A stretch of 21,961 bases of DNA. It comes from an uncultured Clostridia bacterium. GTDB lineage: Bacteria; Bacillota_A; Clostridia; TANB77; CAG-508. The stretch covers positions 1 through 21,961 of the forward strand of contig CALXXB010000023.1 in the NCBI GenBank assembly GCA_944392525.1. Direction: 5' to 3'. The position numbers and the translations under genes are program-made. The first letter of the stretch is position 1. Each line of letters starts with the position of its first letter. Positions 7,434 to 14,977 of this stretch are shown here, piece after piece. The notes beneath the pieces were generated by a model. The model worked only from the letters and a program-made list of their open reading frames with translations, searched no databases and was not told the DNA's origin.

Positions 7434-8357
7434 TTACATTTTAGGATATTCTAAAGTTATTCTTCCTAATTTACCATTTTTAAATTCATCTAATATTATC
7501 TTCGCTGTTTTTTCTTCATCTATATTTCCGCCAGATATTACGCAACCTCTTTTTCTTCCTATCTCTAACATGATTTCATAAATGTTAAAGTTTTCTGGAT
7601 TATCTCTATTTAATACTTCTTCAACATATTCATTTGTTAATTCATATCTACTACAAAGATTTTCTCTTGCATTTTCTAACAAAAATTTCACCAAACTATA
7701 TGCTACTTCTGTTCTTTCTAATACATCTTCTTTTATTGTTCCTGTAAAAGCAAGTTTTAAAGCTACATCTTCACTCTCAAACTTGGGCCATAATACACCT
7801 GGAGTGTCTAATAATTCTACTTTTTCATTAATACGAATCCATTGTTTCTTCTTAGTTACTCCTGGCTTATTTCCTACTTCTGCTGTTGTTCTTTTAGATA
7901 TTCTATTTATAAAAGATGATTTTCCTACGTTTGGTATTCCAAGTATCATCGCTCTTATCTTTCTTCCAACTCTACCTTTTTCAGCTTGTTTTTCTTTTTC
8001 TGGTTCCATTACCTTCTCTATTTTTCTAACAACATTATCTATTCCTTTTCCACTGTTTGAATCTACTAACACTGCTGGAATGTTTCTATTTTCAAAATAT
8101 GCTAACCATTTTTGATTTTCTTTTTCATCTGCCAAATCACATTTATTTAGCACAACTATTTTTTTCTTTTCTTTTATAATTTCTGCTATATCAGGATTTT
8201 GACTTGAAATTGGGATTCTAGCATCTAATAGTTCTATTACTATATCTATTATTTTTAAATCTTCTATTATTTGTCTTCTAGTTTTTGCCATATGACCTGG
8301 ATACCAATTTATATTTGTTTTTGACGCTTCATTATTTTTGTTATCCTTTTCTTTCAT
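7434..8357 (-). CDS. rbgA: Ribosome biogenesis GTPase RbgA (YlqF), 307 aa
   Basis: GTPase needed for late 50S subunit assembly. It has the circularly permuted GTPase order: G4 NKCD (71-74), G5 SNSGKG (100-105), G1 GIPNVGKSS (140-148), G2 Thr at about 168 (PGVT) and G3 DTPG (184-187). The NINWYPGHMAK N-terminus (15-25) is diagnostic of YlqF, and a C-terminal helical domain follows to residue 307. Length is close to that of B. subtilis RbgA. The ATG follows AAGGAGAGGTGG. It heads an rbgA-mrnC transcript; the stop codon overlaps the region of the mrnC ribosome binding site. The first 14 residues are lysine/asparagine rich and not conserved. Confidence 0.96.
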   Translation of the reverse strand: MKEKDNKNNEASKTNINWYPGHMAKTRRQIIEDLKIIDIVIELLDARIPISSQNPDIAEIIKEKKKIVVLNKCDLADEKENQKWLAYFENRNIPAVLVDSNSGKGIDNVVRKIEKVMEPEKEKQAEKGRVGRKIRAMILGIPNVGKSSFINRISKRTTAEVGNKPGVTKKKQWIRINEKVELLDTPGVLWPKFESEDVALKLAFTGTIKEDVLERTEVAYSLVKFLLENARENLCSRYELTNEYVEEVLNRDNPENFNIYEIMLEIGRKRGCVISGGNIDEEKTAKIILDEFKNGKLGRITLEYPKM

Positions 8358-8449
8358 CTAATCCACCTCTCCTTCTAGTTTAAACTTATTAACATTATAA
8401 CCTAATTCTTTTGACTTTTCATATTTTAATCAACATAAAATTCTTTTCT

Positions 8450-8458
8450 ATTATATCA
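8450..8458 (-). promoter_or_regulatory. Extended -10 promoter of rbgA-mrnC
   Basis: Minus-strand TGATATAAT: a perfect -10 with the TG extension. The only -35 resemblance, TTGACT, is 22 nt away and so probably unused. The leader would be about 85 nt. Confidence 0.5.
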
Positions 8459-8531
8459 CATTTTTAATATTTTTTAAAGTCAATTTGGTAATATATTTAC
8501 TCTAAGTTAAAATATTACTTTTAAATTTTAT

Positions 8532-9122
8532 TCATATTCCAAAATTTATTCCATTAATACTTAATATTCCAAATACAACTCCACATATAGCTCCTGTTAA
8601 ATGTCCTATATGAGATATATTATCATCTTCTCTCTTAATAAATTTTATTACATCATCTGCAACAAAGAATATAATTATTAAAGCTAATGTAATTGGGATT
8701 TTTCCACCTTCTATATTAACAAAAGAGCTTAAAATAATTAACATATATAATACTCCACTTGCTCCTCTGACTCTTCCCAAATCAAATATCTTATAAATCA
8801 ATCCTATTACTAAAGATGTAATTAACATCATTATTAATAAATTTATTGAACCGTATTTTTCTTCTATCATTGGACCTATTAATAATATTTTAACAAAATT
8901 ATTATATAAGTGGTTCCAGTCTGCATGTCCTAGAGAATGTGAAAATAATTTAAAATATGTAATCGGATTTAACCATGAATCTTTTTTAGCAATAGAGAAA
9001 AACTTTTCAACAACTTTCCCTTTAAATAATCTATCTAATAACATTATTACAAAACACAAAAAGAAATATGTTAATATTACAACTGAATTATATTGAAACC
9101 ACTTAGTTACAAATTCTTGCAT
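8532..9122 (-). CDS. Rhomboid-family intramembrane serine protease, 196 aa
   Basis: Integral membrane protein with about six hydrophobic segments. The rhomboid hallmarks are all present: HADWNHLYNNF (66-76, the conserved H...H..N loop/TM2 region), GASG with the nucleophile S122 (120-123), and HIGHLTG with the catalytic H174 (171-177). Both catalytic residues are intact, so it should be active. Substrate unknown. An extended -10 (9198-9206) lies about 80 nt upstream, and AGGAG precedes the ATG. It is monocistronic; I see no clear terminator between it and rbgA. Confidence 0.9.
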   Translation of the reverse strand: MQEFVTKWFQYNSVVILTYFFLCFVIMLLDRLFKGKVVEKFFSIAKKDSWLNPITYFKLFSHSLGHADWNHLYNNFVKILLIGPMIEEKYGSINLLIMMLITSLVIGLIYKIFDLGRVRGASGVLYMLIILSSFVNIEGGKIPITLALIIIFFVADDVIKFIKREDDNISHIGHLTGAICGVVFGILSINGINFGI

Positions 9123-9197
9123 TTATAATCTCCTTATTTTGAAACAAAATTTTATATTATATATTTAAAAAATTATATTATTTTTTCTGTCCTTAAA

Positions 9198-9206
9198 ATT
9201 ATAACA
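9198..9206 (-). promoter_or_regulatory. Extended -10 promoter of the rhomboid gene
   Basis: Minus-strand TGTTATAAT, with only a poor -35. Weak support by inspection. Confidence 0.4.
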
Positions 9207-9280
9207 TATACAAATTTTCAAATCTATATAGTAATATTTAAAACTTATCTTTTCCTTTATTAATTTCATTTACTTAAAAT

Positions 9281-9324
9281 AAAAAAAAATGTAAATAGAT
9301 GATTAAACTTTTCATCTATTTACA
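9281..9324 (-). terminator. Terminator of the large minus-strand operon
   Basis: 13-bp perfect stem (9290-9302 / 9312-9324); on the minus strand it is followed by nine T's. It sits 20-50 nt after the last gene (9343). Confidence 0.9.
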
Positions 9325-9342
9325 CTCTTTATATTTATTTAA

Positions 9343-9828
9343 TTATAATGTTCTATAATTATTCTTATCTGCTCTTTCATCTAATTGTCTATCAAATTTT
9401 TCATTCTTATAGAACCAATCCGTTTTCTTATCTTTTGGATGATTTTTTCTGTTCTTGTCTGCAAGTAAATCAAGCATTACTGCTATTGGTAATATAACTC
9501 CTACCATTGACAAAACTAAATTTATATATACATCTAAATCTGGAGTTGTTCCAGCAACATTAAATATATTTTGCATATTATTTGCTATATCTACTCCAAA
9601 ATATATACCATATGATAATAAATATAATAATCCACCTATTAATTTTCTTTTAACAACTAATATCATACATACTAGAACAACAAATAGCAATACTATTTCC
9701 ATTTGTTGATTAAGTGGTACCATACCGGCAATATCCCATTTTAATTGTGCAGCTACTGCAATAATTATTCTAAGTATCCAAAACATAGCCATAAACATTA
9801 CTAATATCCATGTTGAAAAATTTTTCAT
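9343..9828 (-). CDS. Small multi-pass membrane protein, unknown function, 161 aa
   Basis: Four hydrophobic segments (about 6-28, 43-60, 64-80 and 103-123) and a basic cytoplasmic tail (125-161) containing KKTDWFYKNEKFDRQLDERADKN in two short blocks of charged and aromatic residues. I do not recognise a named family. It is the last gene of the operon before a strong terminator. The ATG has GGAG 10 nt upstream. A long intergenic hairpin (9853-9897) separates it from the DUF1292 gene, so its level may be set separately by RNA processing. Confidence 0.8.
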   Translation of the reverse strand: MKNFSTWILVMFMAMFWILRIIIAVAAQLKWDIAGMVPLNQQMEIVLLFVVLVCMILVVKRKLIGGLLYLLSYGIYFGVDIANNMQNIFNVAGTTPDLDVYINLVLSMVGVILPIAVMLDLLADKNRKNHPKDKKTDWFYKNEKFDRQLDERADKNNYRTL

Positions 9829-9852
9829 TTGTTCACATCTCCTTTAATTTAA

Positions 9853-9897
9853 GAGAAGGTAAAGGTAAGAATGTTTCATTCTTTCCTTCACCTTCTT
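9853..9897 (-). other. Long intergenic RNA hairpin inside the operon
   Basis: Arms 9853-9873 and 9877-9897 pair over about 19 base pairs plus one wobble, with two single mismatches and a 3-nt loop. No U-tract follows on the minus strand, so it does not look like a terminator. A processing, stability or attenuation element is more likely. It lies between the stop at 9929 and the start at 9828. Confidence 0.65.
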
Positions 9898-9928
9898 ACT
9901 TACCTTTTTATTAAAATTATTTTTTATA

Positions 9929-10225
9929 TTAGTCTACGAAATCAAAGTCATCTTTAAATTTTTCTTTGAATATTTCAAATACTTTATTTAATGTATCTTC
10001 ATCTTCTATAGATACATATGATTCTTCATCTGATTCATCATCGCTATCTTCTACCTTTAAAATAACAACTTCTCCTTCTTCTTCTTCTCCCTCTTCTGTT
10101 ACTGGTAGTAATACAACATATTCTTCATCATCTAACTCAACTAAATCTAAAAATTCAAATTTAACCTCATTTCCATCTTCATCATTTAGAATTATGATAT
10201 TATCTAATTCTTCATTTTCATCCAT
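9929..10225 (-). CDS. DUF1292 (YrzB-like) acidic protein, 98 aa
   Basis: Small, very acidic cytoplasmic protein. The IILNDEDGNEVKFEFLDLVELDDEEYVVLLP core (11-41, shown here whole only as a location; key residues are D16, G18, E20, F23 and Y36) is the DUF1292 pattern, with an added Glu/Asp-rich stretch at about 44-75. Function is unknown in the family. It lies beside ruvX and ireB, as in many Firmicutes (the yrzL-yrrK-yrzB order in Bacillus), which supports the call. AAAGGAG precedes the ATG. Confidence 0.9.
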   Translation of the reverse strand: MDENEELDNIIILNDEDGNEVKFEFLDLVELDDEEYVVLLPVTEEGEEEEGEVVILKVEDSDDESDEESYVSIEDEDTLNKVFEIFKEKFKDDFDFVD

Positions 10226-10276
10226 AATTTTTCTCCTTTCGATTTTATTATATATTTTTAAATTATAATAACACTT

Positions 10277-10714
10277 TTAACTATTTTTTGAAATAGTATT
10301 TTTAAATTTATTTAAATAAGTTTCTAAAATATATACTGCAGATATAGTATCAACTATATTTCTTTTTTTATTCTTTTTCACATCTAGGAAATTCATTGTC
10401 CTATGTGCTTCAACTGTTGTTAGTCTTTCATCTATAGTTTCTATTTTCATTTTATTATACTTACATTTTAATTTATGGATAAACTCTTCTGTTATCTTAG
10501 CTCTTTCTGACATTGTACCGTTCATGTTTAAAGGCATTCCAACTACAATAGTTCCAACATCATACTTTTCAAATATTTCATCTAATCTTCTAAGTATTAC
10601 TTTATCTGAACCGTTTCTTTGAATTGTCTCTAAGCCTTGAACAGTTATATTTAATTCATCAGTAATAGCTATTCCTACTCTTGCTTCTCCATAATCTATT
10701 CCTAGCATTCTCAT
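10277..10714 (-). CDS. ruvX: RuvX/YqgF Holliday-junction resolvase-like RNase H-fold protein, 145 aa
   Basis: RNase H-fold nuclease of the YqgF family, implicated in Holliday junction resolution and in 16S rRNA 5' processing. Visible motifs are LGIDYGEARVGIA (4-16, catalytic D7), VVGMPLNMNG near 57-66, TIDERLTT (about 93-100) and DTISAVYILETYL near the C-terminus with the last catalytic Asp. Length is normal. It starts 2 nt after the ireB stop, so translation is probably coupled. An alternative start at the second Met (residue 3) is possible. Confidence 0.94.
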   Translation of the reverse strand: MRMLGIDYGEARVGIAITDELNITVQGLETIQRNGSDKVILRRLDEIFEKYDVGTIVVGMPLNMNGTMSERAKITEEFIHKLKCKYNKMKIETIDERLTTVEAHRTMNFLDVKKNKKRNIVDTISAVYILETYLNKFKNTISKNS

Positions 10715-10716
10715 AA

Positions 10717-10971
10717 TTAATCTTCTAACCCTATATATTTTTTTACCATTTTTTCTAATAATTCATCTCTCTCAATAGTTCTTATTTTATTTCTAGCATC
10801 ATTGTGACTTGTAATATATGTTGGATCTCCTGATAGAATATATCCAACTATTTGGTTTATTGGATTATAACCTTTTTCTACTAATGCTTCATATACTTCT
10901 TTTAATATTTCTTGGCATTTTGTGTTTTCTTCTCTTTCTACCTCAAAGCTCATTGTTTTATCAAATTCCAT
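10717..10971 (-). CDS. ireB: IreB family regulator (UPF0297), 84 aa
   Basis: Small protein of the IreB family; in Enterococcus it is phosphorylated by the PASTA kinase IreK on N-terminal threonines and affects cephalosporin resistance. The core [21 protein letters not shown] (33-53; key part [15 protein letters not shown]) and the ARN.IR..ERDELLE segment (59-74) are diagnostic. In the N-terminal tail, Thr6 (DKTMSF) is the only threonine corresponding to the two enterococcal sites. AAAGGAGG lies 9 nt before the ATG. Confidence 0.94.
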   Translation of the reverse strand: MEFDKTMSFEVEREENTKCQEILKEVYEALVEKGYNPINQIVGYILSGDPTYITSHNDARNKIRTIERDELLEKMVKKYIGLED

Positions 10972-10992
10972 AGTAATTATCCTCCTTTACTA

Positions 10993-12132
10993 TTATATAT
11001 TTGTTATATCACTTTCATTTGGATCTGCATTATCTAGATACTCTTCTAATTTCTTTAAAACTTCTTCCAATCCAGTTCCTTTATAATAAGATGATATAAC
11101 AAAATTCAATTTTGGTACTGCAACATCCTTAACTAATTCATTTCCTAATTTCTTTTTAGAATTTACTTCCATATTTAATGTTTGAATTTCACTTTCATCT
11201 AAATGTATTTGCATTGACTCTATTTTTTCTTTTATGTCATTTAAGAAATCGGCAACTGAATTTGCTTCTACTCCTGAAAAAGCAATAACAAATTTAGGTC
11301 CCATATATCTTACAAATACATATTCTTGTGATAAGTTATCATCAACATAATTGCTTATTTGAGTTATTACTTTATTTCCTAGTTCTCTAGAGTAATCTTT
11401 GTTAATTTGTTGTATATTTATTATCTTAAACATACATATTGTTGACACTGTATATTGGTCTATTATCTTCTTTCCTTCACCATATAAATATTCTTCAGAA
11501 TATAATCCTGTAAATAAGTCTTTCCTAACAATAGACTCTAAAGTTTTTTGATGAACTACAGTTTTTAATACAGAGACAATATTCTGTTTAATTACCTCTA
11601 ATACTGTTGTATCAACATTATCAAAATCGTGTGGTGTTCCACTTTCTATTATCCAATACCCTATATAAACATTATCAATATACAAAGGGAAGAATATAGC
11701 AGATTTTGCCCTTCCAAATTCCATTTTCTGATATGGAAGTCTTTCATTTTCATTGTTTACTGTTACATATTTAGGTGTTGCTGATTCAATACTATCTTTA
11801 AACATATCTACTTCATGTAAAGACCTTAATGAATCCCAATGTTTTGGATCAACGTTTGAAGCTTTAACTTGATATTCAGCACCATCAAATACAACTATAG
11901 TTGAATATTTTATTTCATATCTCTCTATCAAGATATCATTTATCTTCTTTATTTTCTCTTCTACTGTTGATGTTTCACCAATAGCATTCATAAAATCTTG
12001 TACTACATATAAATTTGTAACTTTTTGATTCAAATTTTTGAATTTTTGTATTTTTTTATGTATTGTCATATTATATATTATTAGTCCTATTACTATAAAA
12101 ACTAATATAATGACCACTGCTATCATAACCAC
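10993..12132 (-). CDS. Membrane-anchored GAF protein with degenerate GGDEF domain, 379 aa
   Basis: N-terminal membrane helix (2-21), short coiled linker (25-45), a GAF-like sensor domain (about 45-195) and a C-terminal GGDEF-like fold (about 203-365). The latter has the LFTGLYSEEYL entry motif (206-216), but the active-site loop that should read GG[D/E]EF is YMGPKF (276-281), and the metal-binding region is KIINIQQINKDY. Without GGDEF acid residues it cannot be a normal diguanylate cyclase; it may bind nucleotides or act as a structural partner. Start GTG at 12132 with AAAGGAGG 10 nt upstream; the ATG two codons later is too far from that site. It lies 24 nt after the TadZ-like gene. Confidence 0.8.
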   Translation of the reverse strand: MVMIAVVIILVFIVIGLIIYNMTIHKKIQKFKNLNQKVTNLYVVQDFMNAIGETSTVEEKIKKINDILIERYEIKYSTIVVFDGAEYQVKASNVDPKHWDSLRSLHEVDMFKDSIESATPKYVTVNNENERLPYQKMEFGRAKSAIFFPLYIDNVYIGYWIIESGTPHDFDNVDTTVLEVIKQNIVSVLKTVVHQKTLESIVRKDLFTGLYSEEYLYGEGKKIIDQYTVSTICMFKIINIQQINKDYSRELGNKVITQISNYVDDNLSQEYVFVRYMGPKFVIAFSGVEANSVADFLNDIKEKIESMQIHLDESEIQTLNMEVNSKKKLGNELVKDVAVPKLNFVISSYYKGTGLEEVLKKLEEYLDNADPNESDITNI

Positions 12133-12156
12133 TTGGATTTTTCCTCCTTTTGCTTA

Positions 12157-14451
12157 TTAATAATTGTTTTTCATTTGATTTAATGTGTTATTTATATTTG
12201 GTGAAAATGTATTTCCATTACTATATCCTTTAGCTGTAGGTGGTCTATATCCCATGTTATTTACTTGATAAACCATATTTCCTAATTCTCTTAATGTCTG
12301 CATAAACATTTTTGAATATCCTTTCAATGAAATATTACACTCTATAACATTTTCTAGATATTTTATATATGTTTCTTCTTCAAACGGTATTGATACATAT
12401 TTAATTAAATTTCTGTCAAATAATTCTGTCATAAAAGACATTGAAGGATCATTATAAAATGCCATTCCACCAATTATTGTTTTATCTGTTATTCCTTTAA
12501 TTTTTACTGATTTATTTAGAACTATTCTTAACTTCTTCTCATCTAAAACATTTTTTGCTTTTAATTCTCTTAGAAATGCTGTTAGTGGTTGAATTGTTAA
12601 TACATCTAAAGTTTGTACCAAATATGTTTCCTGTGACTGTTCGAAATATCTAAAAGGTGTATTAAAATCCGTATCAATTAATATTAATGAGTGATTTTTT
12701 AATAAAGTTTCTAAAATTCTATCAGCATGTAATATGTCCTCTGAATCATCTGGTAAAGATGTATAAACTGTCAAATTTCTATTTACTGATATTCCACTTG
12801 CCACTCCTTTTTTCAATCTTTCTATTGCATGTGTTGCTACATCCCTTAATTGTTCATCATTTTTTGTATATATATAATAAGAATTTCTATTTTTTGTCGT
12901 ATCTAATATAGCTACATTCACACCTGATGATGATAATAATTCTGCCAAATTATTAACAATAAAAGATGTTCCGTTTTTTCCTGTACCAACAAATGTAACA
13001 ATCTTTTTATCTTGAGTTAATAATTGTGATAAATCAACTCTTTCTGTTTGTACAGTTCTATCAATCCTTGGAGTTTCCCTAATAATACTATAATTATCTG
13101 GTTCATCATATGTATCATCTTCTTCATAATCAGAATTAGAAAAAATATTAGAAGTATTATTATTATTTACAAATGGATTATTATTAACTTGTGTTGGTTG
13201 ACTATAAGAAGTTGGTTCTTCTGAAATACCTGGTAATATAGTTTCCTCTGGTTCCGGTATTGTACTCGTTGTATCAGTCATTGTATTTAAACCTGGTAAT
13301 ACAGCTACTTCTTCTTGCTCTGGTTCTGACTCCTGTACAACTGGAATAGGATTTTTTCTTGGTCTTCCTCTTCCTCTCTTTACTGGAGTTGCTGTTCCTG
13401 TTGTAGCTTCTGGAACAGGATTCTTTCTTGGTCTTCCTCTTCCTCTCTTTACTGGTTTTTCTTCTACTGGCTCAGGTACTGCCTCTTGCTTTGGTTGAAT
13501 AGTTTCTATTTCTTCAAAAGCTGTTGGCTCTACATTATAGCTTTGTTCTTCCTCATCGTTTTCTGGTACTGGCATTTGTACTTGAGTTTGACGTTTTGGT
13601 CTAGATAATTTCTTTCCACCTGTCATATCAACAGAAGAAGGTATAACTACAGGCTTTGACATTATTACTTCTTTTTTAGCTGATTTTAATAATTTTTCAC
13701 TTGGTCCGTCTACTTCTTCACTCTTTGTCTTTCTTATTGAATCTGATACACTACTATTAAATGACATTATTTGTTGATATTTAGGAGATCTTTCTTCCAA
13801 AACCGCTCTTACATTTAATGGTAGGAACTTACTTATAATTCTTAATTGCGTATCATTGTATTGAGATGCTATATTATCAAAGCTCTCTAAATACTTGTCT
13901 TCATTTTTTCCTAATCTCTTATAATGTGAAAGTATATTCTGTATCTCAATTTCACTAACGTCATTTTCATTTTCACTTTGATAACTTACATTTTCTGAAT
14001 CTATTTGATAATAAGTTTTAGCTTCCTTTTTAGAACGTGGTCTATTTATTAATTTACAAACCTCTTCCACACTTCTATCTGTTCCAAGTACAGCATTATA
14101 TATTCCTATTCCAAACAATTTTACTAACATTTCTTCTGATTTTACTCTTCTATCAGAACATATTAAAATAATAGGAATATCATTTCCTCTTGTATTTGAT
14201 GCTTCATCACTAATTCCATCTAATTTTTCGAAAATAAACTTATCAATTTGATCATATTGCGTATTTGTAAAAGCTTCCAAATCTTCACTTATGACTATTC
14301 TATCATAAGATTTATCTTTTTGTATTTCTTTCAAAATTGCATTAAAGTAATAAACATTTTTATATGAAATAATTTGTTTATAATCTTTTTGATATCTTTT
14401 TACGATTGATTCTGAAATTTCTTCATTACTTACAGCAAATAAGACTTTCAT
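12157..14451 (-). CDS. TadZ/CpaE-like protein: receiver-like N-terminus, AT-hook linker, MinD/ParA-type ATPase, 764 aa
   Basis: Order of parts: a receiver-like alpha/beta domain (about 1-135, with DRIVISEDLEAF at 50-61 and IPIILICSD at 92-100), a helical stretch (about 165-225), a long low-complexity linker (240-460) and a P-loop ATPase of the SIMIBI/MinD class (about 480-725). The nucleotide loop is FVGTGKNGTSF (487-497), a variant of KGGxGKT, and LILIDTD (589-595) resembles the switch/Walker B strand. REC-like plus MinD-like is the TadZ/CpaE plan, which places pilus machinery at a pole. The linker has two AT-hooks, KRGRGRPRKNP, at 335-345 and 358-368. Only 3 nt separate it from the pilin-like gene, so the two probably act together. 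Function is inferred. Confidence 0.7.
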   Translation of the reverse strand: MKVLFAVSNEEISESIVKRYQKDYKQIISYKNVYYFNAILKEIQKDKSYDRIVISEDLEAFTNTQYDQIDKFIFEKLDGISDEASNTRGNDIPIILICSDRRVKSEEMLVKLFGIGIYNAVLGTDRSVEEVCKLINRPRSKKEAKTYYQIDSENVSYQSENENDVSEIEIQNILSHYKRLGKNEDKYLESFDNIASQYNDTQLRIISKFLPLNVRAVLEERSPKYQQIMSFNSSVSDSIRKTKSEEVDGPSEKLLKSAKKEVIMSKPVVIPSSVDMTGGKKLSRPKRQTQVQMPVPENDEEEQSYNVEPTAFEEIETIQPKQEAVPEPVEEKPVKRGRGRPRKNPVPEATTGTATPVKRGRGRPRKNPIPVVQESEPEQEEVAVLPGLNTMTDTTSTIPEPEETILPGISEEPTSYSQPTQVNNNPFVNNNNTSNIFSNSDYEEDDTYDEPDNYSIIRETPRIDRTVQTERVDLSQLLTQDKKIVTFVGTGKNGTSFIVNNLAELLSSSGVNVAILDTTKNRNSYYIYTKNDEQLRDVATHAIERLKKGVASGISVNRNLTVYTSLPDDSEDILHADRILETLLKNHSLILIDTDFNTPFRYFEQSQETYLVQTLDVLTIQPLTAFLRELKAKNVLDEKKLRIVLNKSVKIKGITDKTIIGGMAFYNDPSMSFMTELFDRNLIKYVSIPFEEETYIKYLENVIECNISLKGYSKMFMQTLRELGNMVYQVNNMGYRPPTAKGYSNGNTFSPNINNTLNQMKNNY
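13348..13455 (-). repeat. Duplicated 39-bp AT-hook coding unit
   Basis: 13348-13386 and 13417-13455 match at 38 of 39 positions, offset 69 bp (23 codons). They encode the two KRGRGRPRKNP AT-hooks of the TadZ-like protein. Near-identity at DNA level suggests a recent internal duplication. Confidence 0.85.
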
Positions 14452-14454
14452 TTG

Positions 14455-14862
14455 TTACCCCCTTCCAAATTTTACGAACACTGCAAATGCTAGTGGTAAT
14501 ATTTGGCATATAATCAATATTGTTACAAATGTGACTATTAAAGCCATACCTTTTTCTAATGTATCTAGCTTTCTAATACCAATCACATATTGATGTATTG
14601 CTCCTATAGCAATCCCTAAGAAACATAGAGGTATACTATAAATTCTAACTAAATTCAATATATATGCAACTAATCCATATACATCAGATCCATATTTATC
14701 TTGATAATCTTCTAAAGATCTTGCAGCATTATCTTTTATTTCAACTATTTTACTTTCTGTCTCTTCATCTATCGCTTGTTCTGCTGCATAAACATTTGAT
14801 GCTACTAAAAATGTTCCGATTATTACTACAAATATGGTAACTATTAATAGTACTTTTTTCAT
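14455..14862 (-). CDS. Secreted/membrane pilin-like protein (TrbC/VirB2-like layout), 135 aa
   Basis: From MKKVLLIV there is a classic signal peptide with likely cleavage after SNVYA (about residue 26). A charged 40-residue segment (AEQAIDEETESKI onward) follows, then two strong membrane segments (about 64-95 and 105-130) separated by a short basic loop (GIRKLDTLEKG). Signal peptide plus two helices is the plan of TrbC/VirB2 conjugative pilins, but I see no decisive motif, so the family is tentative. I start at the ATG at 14862 (AAAGGGG upstream); a TTG at 14895 with AGAGG would add 11 residues. It is the first gene of the operon and ends 3 nt before the TadZ-like gene. Confidence 0.62.
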   Translation of the reverse strand: MKKVLLIVTIFVVIIGTFLVASNVYAAEQAIDEETESKIVEIKDNAARSLEDYQDKYGSDVYGLVAYILNLVRIYSIPLCFLGIAIGAIHQYVIGIRKLDTLEKGMALIVTFVTILIICQILPLAFAVFVKFGRG

Positions 14863-14920
14863 CTTTTTAGGCCCCTTTCTAAAGTCTTTTGGCAATTTTT
14901 TCCTCTTAAAGCCTTATACC

Positions 14921-14977
14921 TTTATATCATACAATAAATTGTAAAAAATATCAAGGAATTTTTATAATTTATTGTAT
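14921..14977 (-). promoter_or_regulatory. Putative extended -10 and 12-bp inverted repeat ahead of the pilin operon
   Basis: Minus-strand TGATATAAA (14921-14929) is a plausible extended -10. Just upstream lies a perfect 12-bp inverted repeat, ATACAATAAATT (14929-14940) and its complement (14966-14977). It spans the stop codon of the glucosaminidase gene and has no U-tract. It could be an operator or a stabilising 3' hairpin of the upstream message. Confidence 0.42.

Noticed and set aside
7582..8115. 177-codon open frame on the plus strand opposite rbgA
   Set aside because: Antisense shadow of the RbgA GTPase; no ribosome site or promoter, and its composition is explained by the mirrored codons.
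9966..10268. 100-codon Ser/Thr-rich open frame on the plus strand
   Set aside because: Shadow of the acidic DUF1292 gene: GAA/GAT codons read backwards give serine runs.
13348..13455. Two-unit direct repeat considered as a CRISPR or intergenic repeat
   Set aside because: In frame within a coding gene, only two units, no spacers; it encodes AT-hooks.
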